Translations under genes and position numbers: made by a program | Shown here: piece after piece, positions 1 through 7,506 of the stretch | Numbering within the stretch: position 1 is the stretch's first letter | Layout of the letters: each line of letters opens with the position of its first letter | Origin: JAEUJM01 sp041918615 | Lineage (GTDB): Bacteria > Actinomycetota > Acidimicrobiia > Acidimicrobiales > DATDAH01 | Length of the DNA stretch: 64,000 nucleotides | Reading direction: 5' to 3' | Assembly: GCA_041918615.1 (NCBI GenBank) | Contig: JAYRVH010000043.1 | Location: forward strand, 62,001 to 126,000 | The notes under the pieces: model-generated | Told to the model about the DNA's origin: nothing | The model's input: only the letters and a program-made list of their open reading frames with translations | Databases searched by the model: none

Positions 1-290
1 TCGCCTGGCGGCCGACCGAGCGGGCGGTCTCGATCCTCGAGTTCGAGATCCCTGCGTCGGCCTACTGGAACGGGCAGACCTTCGCGGCCAACTACTACGT
101 CGACATCTCCGACACGCTCGACATCAAACTCGCCGCCCTGTCCGCCTACACCACCGAGTCGCGGGCAGCGCCCCACCCCCGCTCGCCCGAGGGCGTGGCC
201 CACCTGGCCCACTACCACGGCGGCCACGCCGCCACCGGGGCCGCCGAGGCGTTCCGACTGCTGCGAGGGTTCGAAGGCCAACTCCCCTGA
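1..290 (+). CDS. PIG-L/LmbE-family deacetylase, C-terminal fragment
   Basis: Only the last 95 residues are inside the window; the gene is open at its 5' end (reading frame begins at base 3, stop TGA 288-290). The visible part contains NYYVDISDTLDIKLAALSAY followed by a PHPRSPEG segment and a final AEAFRLLRG. This is the typical tail of PIG-L/LmbE zinc-dependent deacetylases, which remove acyl groups from N-acetyl sugars. The zinc-binding AHPDDE motif would lie upstream and cannot be checked. A role in de-N-acetylating a sugar for the neighbouring glycan locus is inference. Confidence 0.85.
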   Translation, partial: AWRPTERAVSILEFEIPASAYWNGQTFAANYYVDISDTLDIKLAALSAYTTESRAAPHPRSPEGVAHLAHYHGGHAATGAAEAFRLLRGFEGQLP

Positions 291-327
291 CCCCGTCCCG
301 GCGGCCCTCCCGTGTCACGCCGGCCGG

Positions 328-333
328 TACCCT
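328..333 (+). promoter_or_regulatory. candidate -10 box TACCCT for the beta-helix gene
   Basis: TACCCT ends 6 bases before the GTG start at 340, the spacing expected if transcription begins at the start codon (leaderless). No convincing -35 element is visible. Confidence 0.5.
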
Positions 334-339
334 CGCGCC

Positions 340-1569
340 GTGAGCACTGAACCGATGCTGCTCGACGTCACCGACTTCGGGGCCGTGGGCGACGGCGTGG
401 CCAACGACGCACAGGCGGTGTTGGCCGACGCCTGCTTCATCGACTTCGACGGGTTCCGCAACATGCGCCCCCGCTTCGACCCCGAGGTCGGCGCCGTCCT
501 CTATCTCCCGGCGGGCACCTACCGCCTCGGCGCGCTCGACGCCTACGACCGCCGCCCGTCGTTCCCCTTCAGTCACTTCCACGTCCGCGGCGACGGGCCC
601 GGCGTGACCACCCTGCTCCTCGACCACATCGAATACCCGATGGTCCGCCTGAGCATCCACGGCGACGCCGCGTTCGGCGGCGGGGTCGACGTCTCGGTGT
701 CCGACCTCACCGTCACGTCCACCCTCCCCGACCCCGGCGACCGCACGAGCGCCGAGATGAACGTGCACCTCCGTGACCTCCACGGTTTCGCCATGCGCCG
801 CGTCGAGTCCTGCAACGGGCCGCGCATCGCCTTTCACGTCAACAGTTGCACCGACGGCGTGTTCCACGACCTGCACGTGCACGACATGTGCACCGACGGC
901 ATCCACCTGGTGGGTTGCCGGCGCGTCCGGGTCGAGGACTGCCTGCTCCAGGACACGGGCGACGACGCCATCGCCGTGTGGGGCGGCAATTGGTGGAACC
1001 CGGATCAGGGGGCCGAGGTGGTCGTGCGCCACAACACCATCGAGCGGGCCGGGTCGAACGGCATCGCCCTCGGCGGCTGCGACGGCGTCGTCGTCGAGGA
1101 CAACACGATCACCGGCACGTACCTGACCGGCATCGGCATCCGACCGATGGAAGGGTACGGCCCCGTGGACAACGTGACGATCCGGGGCAATCGCATCGAC
1201 GACGCCGGATTCCACGAGACCGGGATCCTCTGGGGCGGCGGCATCGCCAGCGGCATCGCCGTGGCGGACGACCACGGAACCGGCTTGGGCATCCGCGACA
1301 TCGTGGTCGCCGACAACGTGATCGGCCGCTGTCGCAACAACTTCGTCCGGATCAACGGCGCGACCAACGTGACGGTGACCGACAACGAGCTCGTCGGTCC
1401 CCTGGTGCCCGGGCCGAGCGCCAACCCGGGATCGGGCGAGGGGAGCGCCAACAACGACCCCGGTTGCTACGACCCCATCTTCGTGGCGGACAGCGAGAAC
1501 GTCGTGATCAGCGAACCGGCCACGACCCGTCGTCGGCGCCTGCCCTCGCTCAGCAGGCGTCGCGGTTGA
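340..1569 (+). CDS. right-handed parallel beta-helix (pectate-lyase-like) protein
   Basis: 409 residues from GTG. The N-terminus carries DFGAVGDGVANDAQAV (about residues 11-26), the signature of the pectate lyase 3 / glycosyl hydrolase 28-like beta-helix superfamily. The rest is made of repeating turns such as VVVEDNTITGTYLTGIGI and VTIRGNRIDDAG, rich in Asn and Val/Ile as in stacked beta-helix coils. No signal peptide or membrane segment is seen, so it would be cytoplasmic or exported by another route. Members act as lyases, hydrolases or epimerases on polysaccharides; the substrate cannot be told here. Its end overlaps the end of the convergent GT2 gene by 20 bases. Confidence 0.88.
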   Translation: MSTEPMLLDVTDFGAVGDGVANDAQAVLADACFIDFDGFRNMRPRFDPEVGAVLYLPAGTYRLGALDAYDRRPSFPFSHFHVRGDGPGVTTLLLDHIEYPMVRLSIHGDAAFGGGVDVSVSDLTVTSTLPDPGDRTSAEMNVHLRDLHGFAMRRVESCNGPRIAFHVNSCTDGVFHDLHVHDMCTDGIHLVGCRRVRVEDCLLQDTGDDAIAVWGGNWWNPDQGAEVVVRHNTIERAGSNGIALGGCDGVVVEDNTITGTYLTGIGIRPMEGYGPVDNVTIRGNRIDDAGFHETGILWGGGIASGIAVADDHGTGLGIRDIVVADNVIGRCRNNFVRINGATNVTVTDNELVGPLVPGPSANPGSGEGSANNDPGCYDPIFVADSENVVISEPATTRRRRLPSLSRRRG

Positions 1570-2509
1570 CGCCCGTGGCCAGCTCGGCCACGTTCTCGGC
1601 CACGTAGCGCCAGGGATTCCGCCCGTAGCGGCGAACCACGCCGGACTGCTGTCGGGCCACGTCCCACCGCCGGTTGAGCACGGCCTTCACCACATCCCGA
1701 GCCGCCCAGGAGGCAAGGGCCACCCGGGCCCGGTCCCGGTCTCGGGACGAGAGCGCCGGATGATCGATCCACGCCCGGTGCAGACGCTCGCGGGCGTCGG
1801 CCGTCTCACCGCTCGCCTGCTGGGCCACCGTCGTCATGTGGGGGTGGATCCGGCGGCGCACGAGGGGTTGGGGCAGATACACGACGGGGCCCTCGCCCGC
1901 GAGGCGGAGGTCGAGGTCCAGGTCGGCGACGTGGCCGAACTCGGCCCGGTAGCCGCCGACGGCCTCGAACGCCGACCGGCGGAACATCACCGCCGAGGGC
2001 TCGCCGTACACCTGGCCGTTCCGGAGGCAGAGCCGCACGAGATCACCCTGGTCGAGCACGTACCGGTCGCGCTTCCGAAAGATCCGCTCTCGGCGATTGG
2101 GCCGCCTCGGCACTCGCAGCTCGCCGTCGTCGTCGCCGATCCAGGCCTCGCCCGCGGAGCAGGCGACCACGTCGGCGGCACGGGTGAACTCGCGGGCGTA
2201 ACGGTCGATCATGCCGTCGCCGAGCGCGTCGTCCTGGCCCAGCACCATCGCAAGGTCGCCGGTCGCCCGTCGCGCGGCCTCGTTCCAGTTCGCCACCATC
2301 CCCAGGCGGCGCTCGTTCCGGAAGACCGTGACCGCCGGAAGGCCCATGTCGGCCACCAGGGCCTCGAGGTCCCCGGTCTCGCCGTCATCGACGATGACCA
2401 CCTCGAGCGCCGGGTACGACTGGCGCCGGATCGACCCCAGCAGGCTCCGAAGGTGATGGGGCTGGGGCTCCCACAGCGGGACGCAGAGGCTGACCGAGAG
2501 CGGGGACAT
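1550..2509 (-). CDS. family 2 glycosyltransferase
   Basis: 319 residues from ATG 2509. An open frame continues upstream, but the GT-A fold begins directly at SVSLCVPLWEP, so the inner ATG is preferred. It shows VVIVDDGETGD (DD at 41-42), a DXD-like GQDDALGDG (about 91-99) and EAVGGYRAEFGHVADLDLDL in the acceptor-loop region, as in soluble GT2 enzymes that move sugars from nucleotide donors. The C-terminus is Arg-rich with no membrane helix. The acceptor is unknown. It is transcribed towards the beta-helix gene. Confidence 0.88.
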   Translation of the reverse strand: MSPLSVSLCVPLWEPQPHHLRSLLGSIRRQSYPALEVVIVDDGETGDLEALVADMGLPAVTVFRNERRLGMVANWNEAARRATGDLAMVLGQDDALGDGMIDRYAREFTRAADVVACSAGEAWIGDDDGELRVPRRPNRRERIFRKRDRYVLDQGDLVRLCLRNGQVYGEPSAVMFRRSAFEAVGGYRAEFGHVADLDLDLRLAGEGPVVYLPQPLVRRRIHPHMTTVAQQASGETADARERLHRAWIDHPALSSRDRDRARVALASWAARDVVKAVLNRRWDVARQQSGVVRRYGRNPWRYVAENVAELATGVNRDAC

Positions 2510-2520
2510 GGACGCGCCGA

Positions 2521-2526
2521 ACGGTA
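2521..2526 (-). promoter_or_regulatory. weak -10-like TACCGT before the GT2 gene
   Basis: On the minus strand TACCGT lies 11 bases before the ATG at 2509. Spacing is longer than at the clear leaderless sites in this window, so this is tentative. Confidence 0.3.
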
Positions 2527-2568
2527 GCGCCGCCGGCCACCCGCCGAATTGCGGGACCACCCCACCGA

Positions 2569-2574
2569 TAGGAT
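2569..2574 (+). promoter_or_regulatory. possible -10 box TAGGAT upstream of the DUF4012 gene
   Basis: TAGGAT lies about 60 bases before the TTG start at 2635 in the divergent gap with the GT2 gene. It would give a leadered transcript; no -35 element is evident. Confidence 0.3.
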
Positions 2575-2634
2575 CCCGTTCCCGACCGATCCCGGTCTCC
2601 TCGCCTCCTCGCCCCCGTCTCCGCCGGACCCACC

Positions 2635-5004
2635 TTGGCCGCTCCCGAAACCACCCCCCGCCCTCACGGATCGCCGCGACCGCCCACCCGGGCAGTTCTC
2701 GCGACGGTCTGGGCCATCGCTTCCGCCGCGGCCGTCGGGGCCGCACTGAGCGCGGCCCGGCCCACCGGCTGGATCGTCAGCGATGTCATCTGGCGCGGCG
2801 GCTTCGCCTTCGTCGTCGTCATCGCTGCGTCGAAGGCCCGTCGCTGGACCTGGCTCGTGCTCGCCGGCGTCACCGCAACCGCCGCCCAGGGCGGGCCCCA
2901 ACTCACGCTGAGCCTCGTGGCACTTCTCGTCGCGTTCCTCGCCGCGGCCTTCGACCGGCGCACGCAGCCCCTCGCGCCGATCATCGGTGCAGCCGTCGGC
3001 GCCCTCGCGATCCAGGTGCTGCTCCGCCTCGACGCCGTCGATCCCACGGGTGCGACCGCGCTCATCGCGGCCGCGGCCACGGTGCCCGTCCTGGCCTCGG
3101 GGTATCGGAACTGCTCCGACCGGTCCCGTCGAGTGGTGCGCTGGACCGTGGCGGGGACCTTCGTGTTCGCCGGGCTCGCCGCCGTCGGGCTCGCGGTGGC
3201 CGCGTTCACCGCCCGCGCCGACCTCGCCGCAGGGATCAACCGGGCCCAGAACGGGTTCGACGCGGCCCGCGACGGCGAGGGTGCCGTCGCGGCACGACGG
3301 CTCTCGCGCTCGGCCGCCTCGTTCGGGAGCGCCCACGACGCGCTCATGGCCCCGTGGGCGCTCCCGGCGCGGGTCGTCCCGATCCTCGGACAGCAGGCCG
3401 CTGCGGTCCAGGCCGTCACCGATGAGGGCGCGTCGCTCGCTGCGTCCGCGTCGTCGGCGGCCACCGACGCCGACATCGACCAGCTCCGGTTCCAGGACGG
3501 CACGATCGACCTCGAGCTCGTCCAGAGCTTCGAACAGCCGCTCCGCCAGGCCGTCACCGCCCTCGAGACGGCGTCGGAACGGGTGGACGACATCCAGTCG
3601 CCGTGGCTGGTGCAACCCCTGGCCCGACGAGTCGAACGGTTCGACGACGAGGTCAACGACGCCCTCCCCGATGCGCGCCTGGCCATCGACGGCGTGCAGC
3701 TGGCGCCCGCGATGCTCGGTGGCGGGACACCCCGCCACTACTTCATCGCCTTCCTGACACCGAGCGAGAACCGCGCACTCGGCGGGTTCATGGGCAGCTT
3801 CGGCGAGTTGACGGCGGCGAACGGGGACCTCGAGCTCACCCGGTCGGGCAGCATCGAGGACGTCGAGCTTCCCGCAAGAGCCAATGGGGCGACCCTCACC
3901 GGCCCCCAGGAGTACCTCGAGCGCTACGGGCGGTTCGACATCGCCAACTACATGGGGGACGCCGGCCTCTCGCCCGACATGCCCACGGTGGCCCAGGTGC
4001 TGTCCGAGCTCTATCCCCAGGCGGGCGGGCAGCCAGTCGACGGCGTCATCACCGTCGACCCCGTGGCGCTCCAGGCGATGCTCAACTTCACCGGGCCCAT
4101 CAGCGTCAGCGGATACCCCGAGCCCCTCACCGCCGAGAACGCCGCCGACGTCCTCCTGCGCCAGCAGTACCTCACCTTCGACCAGCGGTCGGACCGCAAG
4201 GACTTCCTCGAGGAGGCCACCCGGGAGACCTTCGACGCGCTCACGAGCGGCGATCTGCCCGGCCCCCGCCAGATCGCCGATGTGCTCGGGCCGATGGTCG
4301 ACCAGGGCCGCCTCATGGTCTACAGCGACGCAGCCCCCGAGCAGTCGTTCATCGAGCAGGTCGGCATCGACGGGGCGTACCCCCGGGCCCGTGGGGGCGA
4401 CCTGATCGGGCTCGTGACCAACAACGCTGCCAACAACAAGATCGATATCTTCATGGATCGGTCGATCGACTACCGCGCCGCGTACGACCCCGCCACCGGC
4501 GAGGTCCACGCCACCGCCACGATCGAGATCACGAACAACGCACCCGCCAGCGGGCTCCCGGACGTGATCCTCAGCAGCGGTGACCGCATCCGCGGCGGCG
4601 ACACCCCGTTGGGCACCAACGGCATCAACCTCTCCTTCTACACACCGCTGGGGCTCGACGAGGCCGTGGCGAGATCGGCCCTGGGTGAAGGTGCCCAGTC
4701 CATGGACGAGGGCCGGGAGTTCGGGATGTCGGTCTACTCGGGGCGTTTCAACATCCCGGCAGGTCAGACCATCACCCTCGAGCTGACCCTCTCGGGCATC
4801 ATCCGCCCGTCGGACACCTACCGGCTCACCGTCGCCAACCAGCCGACGGTCAACCCGGACACCATGTCGGTCGAGGTCACGCCCGCAGGCGACTACACCC
4901 CGCAGGCGTCTGATGTGTTCTCGGTGGAGGACGGCGTCGCCACGGCGTCCGTCGCCACCACCGACGGCGACCAGCGCCTCCGCCTCCGCCTGACACCGCC
5001 CTGA
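2635..5004 (+). CDS. DUF4012 domain-containing membrane protein
   Basis: 789 residues from TTG 2635. The first 195 residues hold about six hydrophobic segments (near 19-40, 54-66, 88-106, 113-131, 140-157, 170-192), followed by an Ala-rich extracytoplasmic region. From about residue 362 the DUF4012 hallmark appears: HYFIAFLTPSENRALGGFMG. DUF4012 proteins are common in actinobacterial exopolysaccharide loci and have no proven biochemical role. The predicted topology puts the large C-terminal domain outside the membrane, which fits a part in glycan attachment or export (inference). The TTG start is the first one that keeps the N-terminal helix whole; later starts are possible. Confidence 0.88.
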   Translation: MAAPETTPRPHGSPRPPTRAVLATVWAIASAAAVGAALSAARPTGWIVSDVIWRGGFAFVVVIAASKARRWTWLVLAGVTATAAQGGPQLTLSLVALLVAFLAAAFDRRTQPLAPIIGAAVGALAIQVLLRLDAVDPTGATALIAAAATVPVLASGYRNCSDRSRRVVRWTVAGTFVFAGLAAVGLAVAAFTARADLAAGINRAQNGFDAARDGEGAVAARRLSRSAASFGSAHDALMAPWALPARVVPILGQQAAAVQAVTDEGASLAASASSAATDADIDQLRFQDGTIDLELVQSFEQPLRQAVTALETASERVDDIQSPWLVQPLARRVERFDDEVNDALPDARLAIDGVQLAPAMLGGGTPRHYFIAFLTPSENRALGGFMGSFGELTAANGDLELTRSGSIEDVELPARANGATLTGPQEYLERYGRFDIANYMGDAGLSPDMPTVAQVLSELYPQAGGQPVDGVITVDPVALQAMLNFTGPISVSGYPEPLTAENAADVLLRQQYLTFDQRSDRKDFLEEATRETFDALTSGDLPGPRQIADVLGPMVDQGRLMVYSDAAPEQSFIEQVGIDGAYPRARGGDLIGLVTNNAANNKIDIFMDRSIDYRAAYDPATGEVHATATIEITNNAPASGLPDVILSSGDRIRGGDTPLGTNGINLSFYTPLGLDEAVARSALGEGAQSMDEGREFGMSVYSGRFNIPAGQTITLELTLSGIIRPSDTYRLTVANQPTVNPDTMSVEVTPAGDYTPQASDVFSVEDGVATASVATTDGDQRLRLRLTPP

Positions 5005-5012
5005 CCTCCCCT

Positions 5013-5052
5013 CGGTGCCGGCTCGTCCCGGGTTCGAGCCCTTCCGGCACCG
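5013..5052 (+). terminator. GC-rich stem-loop after the DUF4012 gene, with a tRNA T-arm-like loop
   Basis: CGGTGCCGG (5013-5021) and CCGGCACCG (5044-5052) form a perfect 9-base-pair stem. The 22-base loop contains GGGTTCGAGCCC, which looks like a tRNA T-loop, and a nested CTCG/CGAG pairing. It lies 8 bases after the DUF4012 stop and before the -10 box of the next gene, so a terminator is the simplest reading, though no T-run follows. Confidence 0.4.
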
Positions 5053-5073
5053 GGGTCGGCCGGCTCCCGCCGG

Positions 5074-5079
5074 TAGGTT
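5074..5079 (+). promoter_or_regulatory. candidate -10 box TAGGTT for the TIGR01777 gene
   Basis: TAGGTT is followed by 6 bases and the ATG at 5086. The intervening GAGGA could also serve as a short ribosome binding site. Confidence 0.45.
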
Positions 5080-5085
5080 GAGGAC

Positions 5086-5991
5086 ATGGACATCGCGATC
5101 ACCGGGTCGAGCGGGCTCATCGGCACGGCGCTCACCACGTCACTCGAACACGACGGGCACCGGGTCGTGCGGGTCGTGCGTCGCAACCCGTCAGGGCCCG
5201 ACGAGATCGCCTGGGACCCGGACGCCGGCCGCCTCGATGCCACCGACCTCGCCGGCCTGGATGCCGTCGTCCACCTGGCCGGCGAGGGCATCGCCGACCG
5301 GCGGTGGACCGACGCGCAGAAGCGCCGCATCGAACAGAGCAGGGTCCGGGGCACCGAGCTGATCGCGAGCGCCCTGGCCGAGGCGAGCGACGGGCCACGC
5401 GTCCTCGTCAGCGGCTCGGCCATCGGGTACTACGGCGATCGGGGCAAGGAAGTGCTGCACGAGGACTCGCACGCCGGCGACGGCTTCCTCGCCGGGGTGT
5501 GCCAGGCATGGGAGGCGGCGACCGCACGGGCATCGGATGCGGGCGTGCGTGTGGCCATGGCCCGAACCGGCATCGTCCTCGACCTCCACGGCGGCGTGCT
5601 GGCCAAGATGATGCCGATCTTCCGGGCAGGCCTCGGGGGGCGCATCGGGAACGGCAGCCAGTACATGAGCTGGATCGCCCTCCCCGACGAGGTGGGCGCG
5701 ATCCGCTGGCTGCTCGACCACGAGATCGCGGGCCCCGTGAACCTCACCGCACCCGGGCCCCTCACCAACCGTGCCTTCACCGAGGCACTCGGGCACGCGC
5801 TCCACCGGCCGGCCGTCGTCCCGGTGCCCTCATTCGGGCCCAAGCTGCTGTTCGGCTCCGAGCTCGTGGACGAGCTCCTCCTGAGCAGCCAGCGCGTGCT
5901 GCCGACCCGCCTCAGCGAGGCCGGATTCACCTTCCGGTTCCCTGCCCTCGACCCGGCCCTGCACGCCCTGTTGGGCCCCGCCGACGCTTGA
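5086..5991 (+). CDS. TIGR01777-family SDR epimerase-like protein
   Basis: 301 residues. The N-terminal ITGSSGLIGTAL is the glycine-rich NAD(P)-binding turn of extended short-chain dehydrogenases. VVHLAGEGIADRRWT and SGSAIGYYGDRG are characteristic of the TIGR01777 (SDR39U1/YfcH-like) group, and the final 50 residues match its DUF1731-type tail. The catalytic role of the group is unsettled. It overlaps the following HAD gene by 4 bases, so the two are probably co-translated. It may be a general gene next to, not part of, the glycan locus. Confidence 0.9.
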   Translation: MDIAITGSSGLIGTALTTSLEHDGHRVVRVVRRNPSGPDEIAWDPDAGRLDATDLAGLDAVVHLAGEGIADRRWTDAQKRRIEQSRVRGTELIASALAEASDGPRVLVSGSAIGYYGDRGKEVLHEDSHAGDGFLAGVCQAWEAATARASDAGVRVAMARTGIVLDLHGGVLAKMMPIFRAGLGGRIGNGSQYMSWIALPDEVGAIRWLLDHEIAGPVNLTAPGPLTNRAFTEALGHALHRPAVVPVPSFGPKLLFGSELVDELLLSSQRVLPTRLSEAGFTFRFPALDPALHALLGPADA

Positions 5992-6617
5992 CCCCCGCCC
6001 GACGCGTCGCCGCCTTCGACTTCGACGGCACCCTCACGAGGCGCGACACGTTCCTTCCCTTCCTGGAGCGGCTCTACGGCCGCCGGAGACTCGTTGCCAG
6101 CGCCGCAGCCATCGGGCCGCCGTGGCGGCCCCAGCCGGGCACGCACCGGCGCGACGACGTCAAGTCCCGCCTGCTCCGACGCCTGACCGCCGGCGACGAC
6201 CCGGCCCGCATCACGGCCCACGGCGCGAGCTACGCCACCCTGCTGGAAGCGGCGCTGGTCCCGGCCATGGTCGACCGGGTCGCCGAGCACCGGCGGGCCG
6301 GCCACGAACTGGTGGCGGTCTCGGCCTCGATGGACGCCTATCTCACCCCGTTGCTCGTGGGTCGGCTGGGGTTCGATGCCGTCCTGGCCGTCGGCCTCGA
6401 AGTGGGCGCGGACGGCCGCCACACCGGCGAGATGCTCGGCCCCAACGTACGGGGCCCGCAGAAGACCGAGGAGCTCCGTCGATGGCTGGGTGGCACCGAC
6501 GCGCTCGAGCTGTGGGCCTACGGCAATTCGTCGGGCGACGCCGAACTGCTCGCCTTCGCCGACCACCCCAGCCTCGTGGGTGGTCGGCGACACACGGCGC
6601 TCGCACCCCTCTGCTGA
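5988..6617 (+). CDS. HAD-IB family (SerB-like) phosphatase
   Basis: 209 residues from TTG 5988, which overlaps the upstream stop (TTGA). Motif I is FDFDGTLTRRD (nucleophile D11, acid D13), motif II VSASMDAYLTP, and the final acidic motif YGNSSGDAELL. These place it in HAD subfamily IB, with phosphoserine phosphatase-like and lysophospholipid-related enzymes. The cap segment between motifs I and II is mostly helical and basic. Substrate unknown. Confidence 0.85.
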   Translation: MTPARRVAAFDFDGTLTRRDTFLPFLERLYGRRRLVASAAAIGPPWRPQPGTHRRDDVKSRLLRRLTAGDDPARITAHGASYATLLEAALVPAMVDRVAEHRRAGHELVAVSASMDAYLTPLLVGRLGFDAVLAVGLEVGADGRHTGEMLGPNVRGPQKTEELRRWLGGTDALELWAYGNSSGDAELLAFADHPSLVGGRRHTALAPLC

Positions 6618-6653
6618 TTGCCCGCGGGATCTGGGCGCCCGACGCCTTCGGAC

Positions 6654-6659
6654 TACCAT
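6654..6659 (+). promoter_or_regulatory. candidate -10 box TACCAT for the hydroxylase-like gene
   Basis: TACCAT is followed by 7 bases and the ATG at 6667. This spacing favours 6667 over the second ATG at 6694. Confidence 0.5.
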
Positions 6660-6666
6660 CAACCCG

Positions 6667-7395
6667 ATGGAGCGAGGGCGCGGTCGATCGGCCATGGAGA
6701 GGATCGAGCACACGCTCGGAAAGCTGGTCGATCTCGATCGCTGGCTCATCGATCGCCAGTTCCCGATCACGAACCATTCGATCGATCCCCTCGGCATCCC
6801 GTGGGCGCCCACGGTCGCCGCGAACTGGCCCGAGGTGCGCCGCGAGCTCGATCAGCTGCTGGCCGACGGCATCCAGATGCCCGACATCGACGAGGTGATG
6901 GGCGAGGAGCTCGGCGCCGAGGGCCCGTGGAACACCTACATCCTCTATTCCTTCGGCACGTGGCTCGACACCAACGCGGCACGCTGCCCGGCCACCGCGG
7001 CACTCATCGCCGGTGTCCCCGACCTCGAGATCGCCGGCTTCACCGTTCTCGCGGGGGGCACCCACCTGCCGCGTCACCGTGGGCCCTACCGGGCGCTTCG
7101 CGTGCAATTGGGCGTGAAGGTGCCCGAGCCGATCGGGTCGTGCCGGTTGCAGGTGGCCGACGAGGTGATCGTCTGGGAGGACGCCAAGACCCTGGCGTTC
7201 GACGACGCCGTCGAGCACGAGGCCTGGAACGACAGCGACGAGGCTCGCTACGTCCTCTTCATCCAGACCAGGTGGCCGCTGCGAGGCTGGTCCCGACCGC
7301 TCCACGGGCTCATCCATCGCGTCCTCGCCGTGGCGGCCCGAAGCGTGCCCGCCCGGGCCCAGGAGCTCGACGTCGCCCTCAACGGCTGGCGCTGA
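6667..7395 (+). CDS. aspartyl/asparaginyl beta-hydroxylase-like protein
   Basis: 242 residues. The double-stranded beta-helix region shows GGTHLPRHRGPYRALRVQLG, where the His near the start of this segment matches the first iron ligand of the Asp/Asn hydroxylase family (PF05118). FDDAVEHEAWNDSDEARYVL supplies the second His region. These Fe(II)/2-oxoglutarate enzymes hydroxylate peptides or lipids. There is no clear membrane anchor. An alternative start is ATG 6694. No link to the glycan genes can be shown. Confidence 0.8.
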   Translation: MERGRGRSAMERIEHTLGKLVDLDRWLIDRQFPITNHSIDPLGIPWAPTVAANWPEVRRELDQLLADGIQMPDIDEVMGEELGAEGPWNTYILYSFGTWLDTNAARCPATAALIAGVPDLEIAGFTVLAGGTHLPRHRGPYRALRVQLGVKVPEPIGSCRLQVADEVIVWEDAKTLAFDDAVEHEAWNDSDEARYVLFIQTRWPLRGWSRPLHGLIHRVLAVAARSVPARAQELDVALNGWR

Positions 7396-7490
7396 GCGCG
7401 GCCCCGACCGGCGGCCACACCCCGCCGACGCGCTCACTCATCGACTCGGATTCGGCTCGGGCTGCAGGCTGAACGCCACATGCCAGCGGT

Positions 7491-7496
7491 TACAGT
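7491..7496 (+). promoter_or_regulatory. candidate -10 box TACAGT before the Wzz/BY-kinase operon
   Basis: TACAGT lies 10 bases before ATG 7507 in the 111-base gap that follows the hydroxylase-like gene. It would drive the long co-directional operon that runs to about 18.1 kb. Confidence 0.4.
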
Positions 7497-7506
7497 CGCA
7501 AGACCC

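Noticed and set aside
2209..4509. Long minus-strand open frame (about 766 codons) opposite the DUF4012 gene
   Set aside because: Low-complexity composition and no recognisable motif. The plus-strand DUF4012 protein explains the region.
5025..5052. Possible tRNA gene
   Set aside because: Only a T-arm-like half is present; no acceptor 5' strand, D-arm or anticodon arm precedes it and the T-stem pairs poorly.
7409..7427. Short inverted repeat CGGCGG/CCGCCG after the hydroxylase-like gene
   Set aside because: Only 6 base pairs and no T-run; such repeats are expected often in sequence this GC-rich.
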